Position numbers and translations under genes: made by a program
Origin: Termitomyces sp. T153
Lineage: Eukaryota; Basidiomycota; Agaricomycetes; Agaricales; Lyophyllaceae
Assembly (NCBI GenBank): GCA_018296165.2
Contig: JACKQL020000030.1
Coordinates: 558,001-622,000 of the forward strand
Direction of reading: 5' to 3'
DNA: 64,000 nucleotides
The notes under the pieces: model-generated
What the model saw: only the letters and a program-made list of their open reading frames with translations
What the model was told of the DNA's origin: nothing
The model's database searches: none
Part shown: one piece after another, positions 36,488-47,745 of the stretch
Numbering within the stretch: position 1 is the stretch's first letter
Layout: every line of letters begins with the position of its first letter

Positions 36488-38410
36488 CTATCCAGGTCTC
36501 CGAATCGGTAATATCTGATGAATTAGTTGATGTTGCCTCACTGGCAGTGACTGCGCTGGGCTGGACGACCGAAGCTTGTGCTTGTATTTACGATTAAATG
36601 GCCGTCCAATGAAAGGTATACCCTGCTCATGGACTATAATATATGAAGGCTGGCCTTCGATGGACGTAATATCGTATGTGCCCTCTTGTTTGAGATGGTT
36701 AGGGGCCTTCTCACGCGCCCACCGAATATTAATCTGCTCTAGCGTAGGCTTGTATTTCAAGATCAGAAGAGCGCTTTCCAGCATACTTTCGTCGCTGTAT
36801 TTATGACCTTTGGTCAGAGAGAACCGTTTGAGGTCTGGGAGCCAATGTAGCTGAGAGAGGAGTTGTTTCAAAGTTTTCTATCAAGCTGGTTTTGAATGTT
36901 GCTCAGAATCGAGGTAAGTATAGGGACCTACCGTGGGAAAAGACATGGTACACATATAGTGGAGATCAGTAAGTTTGGGGCACGATGAGAAGATGGATAA
37001 AAAGAAATGAGAATTATCCTGTCTTGTCACATGAGTCCACAGATCCAAGGACGTAAGTGATGTGAGTGATCGCAACAGGGGACAAATTTTAGTCAATCGG
37101 TCTTCATGAAGAGGCTCGCAGGTGAGATCCAAAGTTTCGATAGAGCTGCGATTGGGAAGTTTTGCCAACTGCTGGTATATGCCCCAAAAGGTGTCCAGCT
37201 CAGGAAGGGCATTGGGAGACAGTTCTAGCAGAAGATCAAAGGGAGACATCCATCTTTTGAAGTTCCACTGTAAGCGAAGATAGTTGAGCGTAGGATGATT
37301 GTCGAGAAATTTGAAGAAGGACATTTCTTCAGCTGCGCCCAATGAGAAATCGGCTTGATAACCGAACGAGCCTAGGGTCAAAGTTTGGAGTTTTGGCCAT
37401 CGTGCTGTGGTTACAGGAAGAAAATCGAAAATACGAGCTGAAGAAGAAAAGCTGCAGATGGCAAGTTCCTCCAAGTCTGGACAGCGGTGGATTATCATGT
37501 CCCAAAAAGTGGTTGGAAGAGTTTCTGAAGGGGGAAAGAGATCTTCAAGATATGAGGAACGAACGCTCTTTCAATTGAATGTGGTACTGACTTGTTCCGA
37601 AAAGGCCATGTCGAACAATTAAAGAGAAGCTTTTGAGATTCGAGAATTGGAAGAGCTGGTGGAGAATTCAGTGACCGGAATGAAGATTTGGATCTAGTTA
37701 TATACCTGACTATCCGCATCAATCGGCCGTAACCCAACATTGCAAAATATATGCTGTAGTTCTGAGCAGCTGTCCCTGTTTCAGATCTTTGGCATCTCTG
37801 AACAGAAAGTAGTACATGCCATTCCCGCAGTGAAGTCCACATGCCGTCCGGGGGCGCTTCAAGTCCATCCCAATCAACAGTATTTAACAATGTGAGATCT
37901 TGTGCTATCCGAGAAATCGCAGAAGCAACCCATTCTTCATCTAACGCCTCGTCTGGCTTCGGCCATGCCAAATAGTAATTAGGTCTTACGCTCAACTTCC
38001 GAATATGAGCACAAATGTCTGGGCGGGTAGATAGCATGGACAGAGTGACTCGGCACTGTTTGCTAGATTTCAAAGAGACGGACTCGTACAAAGTCGGCAA
38101 TAGGAAGTTGCGCAGGGTTGAAGACTAAACAGACCCCATCAGCCTTTTATTTTGTTTTCGTCTACCTCATGCCCTTGCAAAGCACACGAACCGTCAAGCT
38201 AAAGCTCAAGATGTCAGCGGGCGACAGGAGACTAGCGATTTCGCGGACGATGTCCGTTGGAATCGAGCTTGAAGGTCGCGTTGTGGGAATTGTGGAGGGA
38301 TCTAGTTTGGCACGAGGGGGGAGAGGGTTGCGATGAAAGATCGTAGTCAGACTAAGCCGGCGCCGAGCTGTATTTGCCAGCTGAAGACGTTGGTTGTTAG
38401 ACTGACGCAT
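36488..38410 (-). CDS. F-box/LRR-like protein, 6 exons, one GC-AG intron
   Basis: Likely substrate adaptor of an SCF ubiquitin ligase. My exon model is 38410-38192, 38124-37820, 37769-37706, 37655-37592, 37524-36932 and 36877-36488, giving 544 aa with no stop. The F-box is IPTDIVREIASLLSPADILSFSLT (residues ~50-73, interrupted by intron 1 right after it). Leucine-rich text follows: SSTLRNFLLPTLYESV, LRECCSELQHI, CPDLEELAI, LTSLTSLDL and WLPDLKRFSL. Intron 2 (37819-37770) begins GCATGT and ends GGACAG. Only this GC-AG reading restores the family pattern C-x-x-L after LRE. Without it the gene looks frame-shifted. It lies in the 5.9-kb segment unique to unit B. The substrate is unknown. Confidence 0.85.
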
Positions 38411-38755
38411 GCGTTCTAGTGAAGGAAGAGGATATCCGCTGCCGCAATGTCACCAGAAACGACGTAGGCAACGGCAAAGCGCTTAACGAGAACTTGGGTC
38501 GACTCGGAGCGACGTCTCAGCTTCGCTGTCGTTTCATGACACCTTCCCCAGAACCACGTGCTCTCTGCGTGGCCTTCTGATCATGGGAGGTTTTACACCG
38601 ATTGCATCAAACATCATGATATCTATAATACCAGTACGCATGTTCATCGGAGTCAAGTCTCCGGAGTTCCAACTGTCAGGGTACACAGGATTTCGCCCTG
38701 ATATGCCTAATACGTTCATTCTGCAATCACTGAGATCATAGTGGATACAACTTTA

Positions 38756-41168
38756 TTATAGTCCCGCATCGACACCGCCACGCGTACGCTCCACACGGTT
38801 GACCGCCAAGTTATTAAGTCTGTCTTCCTGTGCGTCAAGTTTCCGGACATGCAACCAGAATATAACTCCCGTTACGCTAGCAAGAACTGCCATAACACCA
38901 TAGTTCCATACTAGCAGCGGGTCAGAGGACAGCGCTAAAGAAAGTTATTATTGTTTTACCGAACCAGAATCAAGAGCAGTTCGACTTACAGACAAACGCC
39001 TCGCTCAGGGCGGCTGCGATAGCGGAAGTGAAGAGGTAAACCGCCATCACGAGCGAGCGCATGTTTCCAGGTGCTTTGGTGAATGCATATTCTAATCCAG
39101 TGATTGATGCAAAGATCTCACTGAACGCGATGAGGACATAACTAAAACAAGTAGGTGTAATGTCCGATGATCGAGAACAAAATCAAATCGACACTGACGA
39201 TCCAGTCTGAATCCAAACGTTAAGAGGAGAGACGAGAGCATTCTGATCTGCATCTTTGCAGGTCGCGGCCGAATAGTGACAGGGGTTTGTCTATGAAATC
39301 TCGCGGTCACTTTCAAAATCTCCAATGGAACAGATATAAGGTTCACTTTGTAGATATAATGTTGGACAACTGGATCGACAATGTCAGAACAATGCAATGT
39401 ATCAGACTCGCGGCATACCTGCAGCCCAGATCATGGCTGCGGACCCAGCGAAAAACCCAGCGGTAATCTTCCTAAGGGCGCTGAAGTTGAGTCCGCCACG
39501 GCGAAGGGCAGGATATATCTGGAAGGCTCAAGTTACAAAGGTGATCTGGTAAAAGACTTCGTAAATGCATACGATAAGATCACAGATCGGAATGAAAATG
39601 ACGAGCGCGAGCGGGTCCAGATTTGATAATACGTCGTTGGGTAAACCGTGCGTGGACATCGTCGCAGCTTGAGATGTCAAATTATTGTTCAACTGGTTAT
39701 ATGCGAGCCCTACGATAAACGTTTCCACAAACTCAAAAGGCAAGAAAGAATATACGACGCACAATAGATGGGATACCAACAAAAAACGGCGCACGCTTTG
39801 AAACCACGATTGACCTCATCGACCCACTGGTCATCAAAGGTCATCCACTTTGGTTTTTCACTAGTGAATTTGCTGGGCTTTGCATTCTCCCAGAAGTCAG
39901 GTGCTGTCAGCTGCCTGTACATCTTGACGGGATTCAAGCTCCATCTACCTGCGGCAGCATATCTCCACAAGCGGAAAGCCGTCAGAAGAATGGAGCCCGT
40001 AGGAGGGGTGCGCACATAACGATTGCGTCCGAGGAAAAGCGCGATTGGACATAAGAGGAATATAATCGTTGGAAGCGTGTAGGCGAGCCAGAACCCGACA
40101 TACTAGCATAAACATCTCAGTCCATAGAGATAGTAAAAGTCACGTATGATCACCTTTTCTGAAAACGTCATACCAACCTGACCGACAAGCGCACCGATAT
40201 TGATGAAAAAATAGAAATACTGGAGTTATTTTGTGGGATGAGACGGAGGTGTTTATGCGAGAGGACACTACTTGCCATGTATACCCTCGAAATAGTCATA
40301 GCAGGATCGACGATGACTCGCTCACCCTTCTTCGTCGTGATCACGAACAATCTAGTTCGCTTGTATTGTTCAGCGATCAAGGGAGAAACGTTGCTCTTGA
40401 ACAACCCTGTGCCCAAACCCATCACTATGAGGGCTATAATGAACACAACCAGGGCGCCGTCGCTATTCTCGATAACGCCAGGGACAGCGGAAACGATGAG
40501 GATAATGTGGCCAAGGAGGGCGATAGCCACCGCGATACAAATCGTGTTGAACCGTCCGAGGTAGGTATCGGCGATGTACGCACCCAGCAAAGGCGTGACA
40601 TAACACCTGAGAGGAAGTCTTTGAGAAGGAAAGTAGAATGGTAAGAATGCCGTACCAAAACTGATAGAACGTCGTCAAACCTGTCGAAGCACGCTGACCT
40701 TTCCCCAACGCACCAGATTGACCGTGGGTGAAGCCGGCACCTGTATGTGAACCGGGAGGGAGTTTTTGTTGAATGAAGTTTGTCTTAGAAGTCAACGATT
40801 GAGAAAGAAGCACTGTGTCATGTGAAGAAGGGATCACTGACAAAGACGACTGAGGAGCCGTAGAACTTATATGATGCAGCGATGAGTATCGTTATGAGGG
40901 GCGGGCACTGACCAAACTACACACCGAGAATCGCTCTGCCAATTCGATCAAAGCAATAACTGAGGTGCCAGTCAAGAGGCGAAGCAGACGGAGGGGCCTG
41001 ATCAAGCTCACGATAAGCACTCCAAGGGACAGTGTCAGGGACCCTTCGCAAGGTCTCTCGCTCCTCTTCCGTTGGAAATTCGAGCGCATCGTGGATACCG
41101 TCGAGGTTTTCAATGCTGAGCTTCTCGTCTACGGCCGACGCTTTGGTGGTGATGGGATGACCTGCCAT
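38756..41168 (-). CDS. POT/PTR proton-coupled oligopeptide transporter, copy 2 (intact)
   Basis: Predicted plasma-membrane importer of di- and tripeptides driven by protons. Exons I deduced: 41168-41012, 40959-40925, 40865-40842, 40783-40656, 40606-40276, 40219-40154, 40102-39763, 39709-39573, 39518-39419, 39369-39347, 39290-39199, 39141-38990 and 38934-38756. The joined frame is 587 aa, the family's usual size, with no stop. Motifs: ELAERFS with the E-x-x-E-R signature, FYGSSVVF, GAYIADTYLGRF, YFYFFINIGALVGQ, CWYPIY joined by splicing to WLAYNQ, SQAATM, PALRRGG and LSEAFV. The intron after exon 5 starts GCAAGT where copy 1 has GTAAGT, so it is a GC-AG intron. It is clearly the working member of the duplicated pair. 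Confidence 0.92.
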
Positions 41169-41481
41169 GCCTAGGTATATAACCATTCCTAGTTCTTCAT
41201 GATTCTTTTATACATACCTGTGAACCAGTCGAGTCGCGTGCCAGGATCAGAGAGACTAATCTTAACTCGGCTCTTGGGGCCGTCGCGCGTGTTCTTCGAG
41301 CGATGAACCAGCTACAAAAACGTGCCGGTCCATGAAAGCTTAAAATCGAGCCAAGATGACAGAGATCCGCAATTTAAAAATAGTCGAGCTCCACGGAAGA
41401 GATCATGAGGCCTAGCAGTGTGAAGCCAAGCTTATACAAGTCCTGCTATAGTTGCAACAAATCATAAAGATGTTCAAGGCG

Positions 41482-41522
41482 CAGGTATCGTAGTTCAGGT
41501 GTCGTATCGTAGTTCATCTGTC
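41482..41522 (+). repeat. Contracted minisatellite, unit B copy
   Basis: The same 19-bp unit as at 30952-31041, here with one shortened unit, one full unit and a decayed partial. Confidence 0.8.
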
Positions 41523-41989
41523 GTAGCCTCATGTTTGTGAGTTTTGTACAGAATCGATAAGACAAATTGGTCTCCCCTAAAGGACTCGAAGATCACATGA
41601 TGACGGATAGTCATACGGGATTTTACATGGTTACAGTGCACTTGGTCACCTCACAATTCCACAGAGATCTCTGATTAACCGGCCATTTTCGCCCTTTCTC
41701 ATTTTGCTTTCCCCCTCTCTCACTTATCTTATCATGATGTATTTCTTTGGCGAGTGGTGGCAAGCTTTCCCCACAAGGGTTTTGATGCTACCCCACTTGC
41801 ACCTTGCATTGTTACTCATTTCTGCACTTCATCTCTTATTACTGGGTCCACCGAGGCGTTCACCTCTGCATTGTCCTTAGCTATTAAATAGCAGAGGTAG
41901 ATAACCGAAATTGTAACATTGCAACAAACAAAAATAGACAAACTCTAACTACATTTTTTTCTCATACGTAGTGATTACAAAAACAATTG

Positions 41990-44060
41990 GATTTAGCTGA
42001 GATATGGTACTTCTATCATTGGTGAGCTTCCCAAGGTAATCAATGAAGTTTCAATTTTTTGTTCATCCAAAAAGTGAAACAAACCCTATTTCATAATGAT
42101 TAGGGTTATGTATACAGTAACTGGTACATATATGGCAATTCCTTTATGGCTGTGCATTTTGAGGGCAAGATAGAAGCCATTCTCTCCAGCCCTTAATGTC
42201 TTTGGAAATTATATTGGCAAAGTGCCTCAAGTTCTATGAGCACATTGACAGCTGATTAATAAGAAACAAGAGTCTTCTTATTCTTGAGTTCCTTCTCCTT
42301 CTCACCACCAGTGTTTCTGAATTGTATCCAGTGACACTCTACCTCACTGTCATGATGCCAGATGCATTGATCTGAAAACTAGTTCATTCATCAGTGTTGC
42401 AATGACATGCCCATCACAATGTCATTTGTGCATCTCAAGATTCTTGATGGAAGTGGCAGGTCTACTCCAATAATATCATTGACTATGGTTCCCTATGACA
42501 GAATGCATCAGTCAACAACAATCTGCTTGTATTGTAATTCAAGTCTTACCTCAAGATTAGAGCCTTCTTCCTCTAATTCCTCACAAGCATCAATGCTGTT
42601 CTGCTGTGTACTACTGGTTGATACACCCTTTTCAGTACCTCTGAATGACAACCAATCTTCTATTCAGTTTACCTTGGTCAACAACACCTTCTAAAAAGAA
42701 TGAAGCTATAATGACATCCAATGTTCTATTCAGTTTCCCTTGGTCAACGACACCTTCTGAAAGAATTAAGCTATACCCAGTTGCATTGCTGCTACTTGTG
42801 CTTTCTTGGTTTTCCCATTGTGGATGCATCATTTGGACGGCCTCCCTGGACTAATATCAGTGTTCTCACATCTCAATCTGCACTTCATGCCCTGTAAAAT
42901 CTATTAGAACTTCACTGCATACACTACACCTGTAATGTACATCTATGTACCCAACTCCTTGAACTTGATATCAGAACTGTCACTAGGTCCTTGCTTGTCA
43001 ACATATGCATTGAGAAGAATCATTGGAACAACCGAGATTTTGCCCCAAAAACAATTTTACCATGGCTCGACTGCTTCTCAACACCACACAGCTTCACACT
43101 TGCCTCCCTCTTTGATTCAGGGCATGTTTGAATACCGGAGTTACAGTAATTGGTATTGGTAGCTGAAAAAATCCTCTCAACTATTGTCATCTCAAGAGCT
43201 TGCCAGGGACTACAATTTTGTTGTTCCCGACCCCCCAAAAACAAAAAAGTGAAACATGTGGGACAATTCATGATATGTTTTGCATAAATCAACATCTTTT
43301 GGTTGACTTCCTTCCTGGAAAAAATGGACAACATCTAAAAGGAAACCCTTGGTACCTAAATGGATGGAGTGGATGGTGAAGTGGCCATGTGCACTGTATG
43401 CACAAGTACTCAACAGCATCTATCATGAACATCTGCTTAATCTTGACTTTTGACCAGACCAAGGGCCACTTCTTCTATCCATATCAAGGACTCGGTTGAA
43501 CAAAAAGCAGGGGTTACAAGGGGTTATCAGGTATGAGAGGGGTGATTGTAGTGGCTATTTCAAAGGCTTGTTTACAGTGATACAGTTGGGTTCCAGCACA
43601 GTAAGATCCAATGTCATGCATTGCACATTGCTTTGTAAACACTATCACTAGGGTTCACACTTTGCTTTTTCTTGCTTTACATTCCCTGTTCACCCGTCCC
43701 CACCCCCCTCTTTCCAAACCCTCTGCATATTGTTTCTGTTTCTGAAGCTCACTCTCCATTCTGAGCCAATTTGAGTGTAAAGCTTGAGGTTACATTCACA
43801 GTCTCGCTTGCTTTGACTTGATTTGAGTGTTATTTGTGTATGTGATGCCATTCCATCCAGGATTTTGATCTTCTGTTTTAACATCACATAAAAAAAAAAC
43901 TGGTTTCTTATCCTGCTTCTCCACATGGGGCTTGAGATTGTTTGTGGTTTCTCAGGACCTGTCAAGTATTAATAATCTCAGCTTCTGGAATCTCAGTAAT
44001 CATACACTTACAGCATTTTTCTCTTTAAATCAACTTTTGTCTCTTTAAACCCCCCCCCCC
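41990..44060. other. CpG-depleted insertion of unknown type
   Basis: CpG almost disappears between about 41,990 and 44,060 while both flanks have it, so this is probably an old repeat insertion in unit B. A 66-bp direct repeat starts at 42658 and 42724 (TTCTATTCAGTTT...). On the minus strand it encodes EGVVDQGKLNR twice. No transposase or retro-element motif was recognised. At 43,400-43,490 there is similarity to 31,240-31,360, so some duplicated spacer is embedded here. Confidence 0.5.
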
Positions 44061-44067
44061 TCCCCCC
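44050..44067 (+). repeat. C-tract at compartment edge
   Basis: Eleven C, one T and six C (minus-strand G runs) lie exactly where the CpG-poor insertion ends and CGCG reappears. Confidence 0.9.
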
Positions 44068-45128
44068 GCGATATCTTCTCGTTCCTCGAGATTGTGCGAG
44101 AACATCAATATCTTGTTTATATGGGCTCCATCTCCGACTTGAGGCACAGGATACCCTGCTTGCTTTAACTCATCTCAAGCAAAACTCTTCTGCCATTTCG
44201 AGTGTTAGAGAGGTAGCAGAAGGTTAGTTGATTAATTCTCAATTAATTATTATGGTAACGATTGATTATCTGTTTGAGTTGAAGAAAACTGTATGTATAC
44301 TTTTTTTGGGTAAAAAATATCGGTCGGTTATGGACTCACCTCCACCATCGATTATCGGGTATCGGAGGTTCACTCGATTTTTCCCCCGTGCGAATACCAA
44401 GGTCGGTGGACTGTGGGTCCGACTGAGCCCGACGAGTCCTGCTTAATCAAGGCTTCGAGTTATCTCCTTTTGCCGATTCAGAGATGGACTGGTGGGTGGC
44501 CGGGAGGAGGCTAGGAGGCCCTGATATAAGCCCAAGCCCACACTCATCTCAAGATAACCGATAACCCAGCCCAGCCCATTTAATGCGTTCACCGCACTGG
44601 CACCGACCAGACTCTCGTTACCCCCAGTATTTCTGTAGTATCTCTGCTACCTTATACTTATATATCATCCTATGCTCCGCCGTCTGACTCGGAGTGCATC
44701 AGCATCATCGGGGTTGTTGTGGCTACGAGCTCTTGGGTTTTAGGCTGTGAGCCTACTTCGTGGGGTGCGGTTCTGGAGGCCCGGGAGGATGATAGACGTG
44801 CGAAGAATTCTGGATCGCGTCATGGGCAAAGGAAGAGTGGTTGGCGGGGGTTGAACTTGCTTACATCATGCAGGTGTTTCTCTCCAAGCTGAACTCCAAA
44901 TTTTTGGGATACACGACGCGCGGGTTGGTTGAACACACGCCAGCCTCAGCCTCGATACGATCACGCACATTCATTGTTAAAGTTTCTCTCTCAAATTGTG
45001 CACGACTGAGGTGCAGTCCTCACAAGAAGAAGAAGAGTCCATTATCCATAAATCAGTATGCAGGTAGTGTGATGATAAGATATGTAGTGAGAAGAGCGCA
45101 TATATAATATATACCGTATCGCAAGAAA

Positions 45129-46007
45129 TCACGGGTGAGATCGGTAGAGGACGTCGAGCCGCTCCTCGAGGCCACGGCCGAGCCCCTCGCGTTCCCACTC
45201 GCCGACTGCGTCGGGCGACAGTAGGGCAGCAGCAGGATCGCGGGAGCGTTTGGGTGAGCCCGCGGGGGACGGGTCGATGGAGAAGGCGCGGAGGCTGGCG
45301 GCGGCACTGGCGGTGGTCGGGCAGGCGACGGTGGGGATGTGGGGCGGGGGCTCTGAGGCGGAGGCGGCGGTTGTGAGGGACGAGAGGGGGACGGTGGACG
45401 TCGGGGCGGAGGTGAGGAGGTCGGCGTATGCGATGAACGAGAGGCGGTTGCTCGCGCCGGGCGTGATGGGCGAGTGCTGTGCAAAGGCGGGTGCTTCCGT
45501 CCAGTCGGCCTCGTGCGGGATACTCAGCAGCAGGCTGTTCCTCCCGCCAACAGCAGGACTCGGGCTCCGGCTCCGTATGGGGCTCGCAAACCCGCTGCCT
45601 GAGCGAAAGGGGGCGGGCGCAACAATCGCAACGTCGTTTGCATTCTCCATCGACGCAAGGATGGCGGCGGCAGAGTCGAGCACGGACGGCACGGAATGCT
45701 CGAGGGTTTCTGTTGCTTTGGAGCGGGGGATGCGGTGCGCGTTGGCGGGCGACGCTGGGTGGTTGAGCGGCGACGGCGGCGATAGGGGCTCGATGTCGCG
45801 CTCGAAGATTGCGCTCGAGGACGAGTGCACCGACGTTGGCGACGACGGGATCGAAATCGACGTCGGCGAGCGCGCGGGGGAGTGCCCGCGAATGTGCTGC
45901 GAGAGGCGCGGGGAGACAAGAGCGGTATTGGAGGTGATGTGGCGCACTTCAGACATCGGCGGGGAGACAAGCGCAGTATTGGGGGTGATGTGGCGCACTT
46001 CAGTCAT
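45129..46007 (-). CDS. Conserved Ser/Pro/Ala-rich protein of unknown function
   Basis: Single open frame of 292 aa from ATG 46007 to TGA 45129 in GC-rich sequence. Most of it is Ser/Pro/Ala-rich and probably disordered. It has two more ordered stretches: NSLLLSIPHEADW then AFAQHSPITPGASNRLSF (middle), and a charged end GEWEREGLGRGLEERLD. The latter two resemble conserved parts of unnamed basidiomycete proteins as I remember them, so the frame is probably real. The first ~35 residues contain a near-exact tandem repeat of 18 residues (VRHIT-NTALVSP twice; 54 bp in DNA). The protein may be a 5'-truncated copy of a longer gene, since it starts close to rearranged DNA. No catalytic motif or signal peptide was seen. 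Confidence 0.65.
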   Translation of the reverse strand: MTEVRHITPNTALVSPPMSEVRHITSNTALVSPRLSQHIRGHSPARSPTSISIPSSPTSVHSSSSAIFERDIEPLSPPSPLNHPASPANAHRIPRSKATETLEHSVPSVLDSAAAILASMENANDVAIVAPAPFRSGSGFASPIRSRSPSPAVGGRNSLLLSIPHEADWTEAPAFAQHSPITPGASNRLSFIAYADLLTSAPTSTVPLSSLTTAASASEPPPHIPTVACPTTASAAASLRAFSIDPSPAGSPKRSRDPAAALLSPDAVGEWEREGLGRGLEERLDVLYRSHP

Positions 46008-47745
46008 CGCCGTCCGACGTTGGCCCTCTCTCCTTCAAAAGGGACCACTCCAACGGTGGCTGTGCCAACACGTGTGAGGTGCGTAATGGCCGCCATGACT
46101 AAGCGCGGGAACAACTCCTTTGTTCCACGACCGATCATCCCGAGTCCAGTCCCTTTCTTCAATTCAAAACAAAAACCTCTACTTATCTCGGATCTTATTG
46201 TCGCATGACCTCCTCAGCTCAGCAGACCCCAGGCACATTTTCCCAGCTGCCCATCTACGGCCGCCGTATCAGCCTCGAGTCTCTTATCAACGGGGGTTTA
46301 CGCCTGGTGCCCACACGCCAAGTTTGTCTCGGGTATCACAAAGACAAAAGACAGACATGGATATCTTTCCTCATCAGTATCTTTGGTCTCCAGGTCAGTC
46401 AGGCTCCGCAACTCTGATGAACATCGGCGATGGCACGCTGGTTCCCATTCGACCACGTATGGCTCTCCTCCACTTCATTACGTAGTACAAAATCCACCTT
46501 CACCCCACCTAACACACACGCACACACACACACACTAAAAATACGCCTCAATTGATCCATCCAACCTACACTGATGATCACGACCACGACACGAAATGAC
46601 AACCGCATCTCTGCTGTCAGGTGTCGGAGGAAAAGACGCGTCTGACACGTGATCTATGACGCATGCTCACGCGTCGGGGATCTGAGATTCTGAGAACTTA
46701 ATATTAATCCAGGCACAAAGTGCCTGCCCAAAAAAAAATTTTTTTCGTGGAGGGAATTTTTACCAGGTGTCGTGGATGTCGAGTTGGCTGTATGCCAAAT
46801 TGCATTTAGATCATCGGAGAGAGTGTATTGTATATCGCCGTGATCGTGTATTGACTTAGTCAAGTCACCCACACAAAGAAAGGCAACGGCTTCAAAATTC
46901 ATCTTTTTCTATTGTCCCCAAAACTTATCGTGGCCAGTTCAACAGAAGCAAGTACTTCGAAACTCATGCGTCACAATGCTCCCGTAGATATCTCTTCACA
47001 AATGCAGAGATGACCTGCATTCTCTGTCACTTCCCGAGATCCAACAATCTGTCGGGGTCGTTTCCCAAGCTTCACATTTACTCTTGCATTTTCCACGCGT
47101 GCCTTGGATGGTCAACGCCCCGTGTCGCGGTGGATGTTCTGCAATGATTGGATGGAAAAAGGAAAAATCACATACCATACTTGTGTAAAAACCGCCGCGG
47201 GGTGTGTATTATGATACAGCTCAACCCTGAGAGTTACGATGAATGAGCATGGAGGGATCACGAGAATCATACGATTGATTGATTTTTTGTGCGAGACTTG
47301 ACTTTGTGGGGGGAAGAAGAATTTGAGCAGGCGTGGATAAGGTTTTGGGATGCGAGGATGAGGAGAGGGAGGAAGGTAGGTGATTGGAAACTGTATTGGC
47401 ACTCGAAAGTATTGATACATCCCGTCTATAGCACTACCAAAAAGGAGGAAAAGGATTGAGAAAGGCGTGCGGCGTAAGGAGAAACAATTGCAGTGTTAGG
47501 AGACAGATGGAGTAGCAGGGGTGAAGGGACACTTGTAAGGGCAGAGGACGCAACGGCGAGGGCAGAGAGAGAGGGCAAAGGCAACTAGGCAAGAAGGCAC
47601 GCTCGGGAGCACGTCGCCTGGAGAAGCTCAAGGGAGCCACAGTCATCTAGAATCATAAAGAGGTCAACTCGAGCAGAGATAATGTCAGGGGAATGCTCAC
47701 AAAATAGGGATTGATTCACATGAACAAATCGTATCCGCGCCAATG
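46008..47745. other. Intergenic region with a small doubtful ORF and CA repeat
   Basis: A 70-codon plus-strand frame at 46205-46417 starts with a good ATG after a leader and reads like protein at first (LPIYGRRISLESLINGG), but has no known motif. It could be a 5' exon of an unrecognised gene. A CA-rich simple repeat lies at 46505-46534. The remaining ~1.2 kb up to the methyltransferase gene shows nothing I can support. Confidence 0.4.

Larger units (their letters stand above)
32281..45002. repeat. Tandem segmental duplication, unit B
   Basis: This is the second copy of the block described for unit A, in direct orientation. The anchors occur in the same order: PTR 3' flank (to 32,840), PTR gene plus leader (38,756-41,330), minisatellite block (41,351-41,600) and terminal block (44,395-45,002). 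Between the first two anchors there is about 5.9 kb that unit A lacks. A CpG-poor insertion lies between the last two. Confidence 0.8.

Noticed and set aside
37495..38100. 201-residue single-exon reading of the F-box gene and its apparent frameshifts
   Set aside because: The last third does not fit the family. Introns at 37819-37770, 37705-37656 and 37591-37525 give a continuous protein instead.
44050..44067. Telomeric or subtelomeric repeat
   Set aside because: It is a simple C run with one T; no TTAGGG-type array is present anywhere in the window.
45250..46077. 275-codon plus-strand ORF
   Set aside because: It is the antisense shadow of the GC-rich gene at 45129-46007. Its Arg/Gly/Ala-rich text has no ordered segment.
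46205..46417. 70-codon ORF as a confirmed gene divergent from 45129-46007
   Set aside because: It is too short and has no motif or clear second exon. Noted as possible only.
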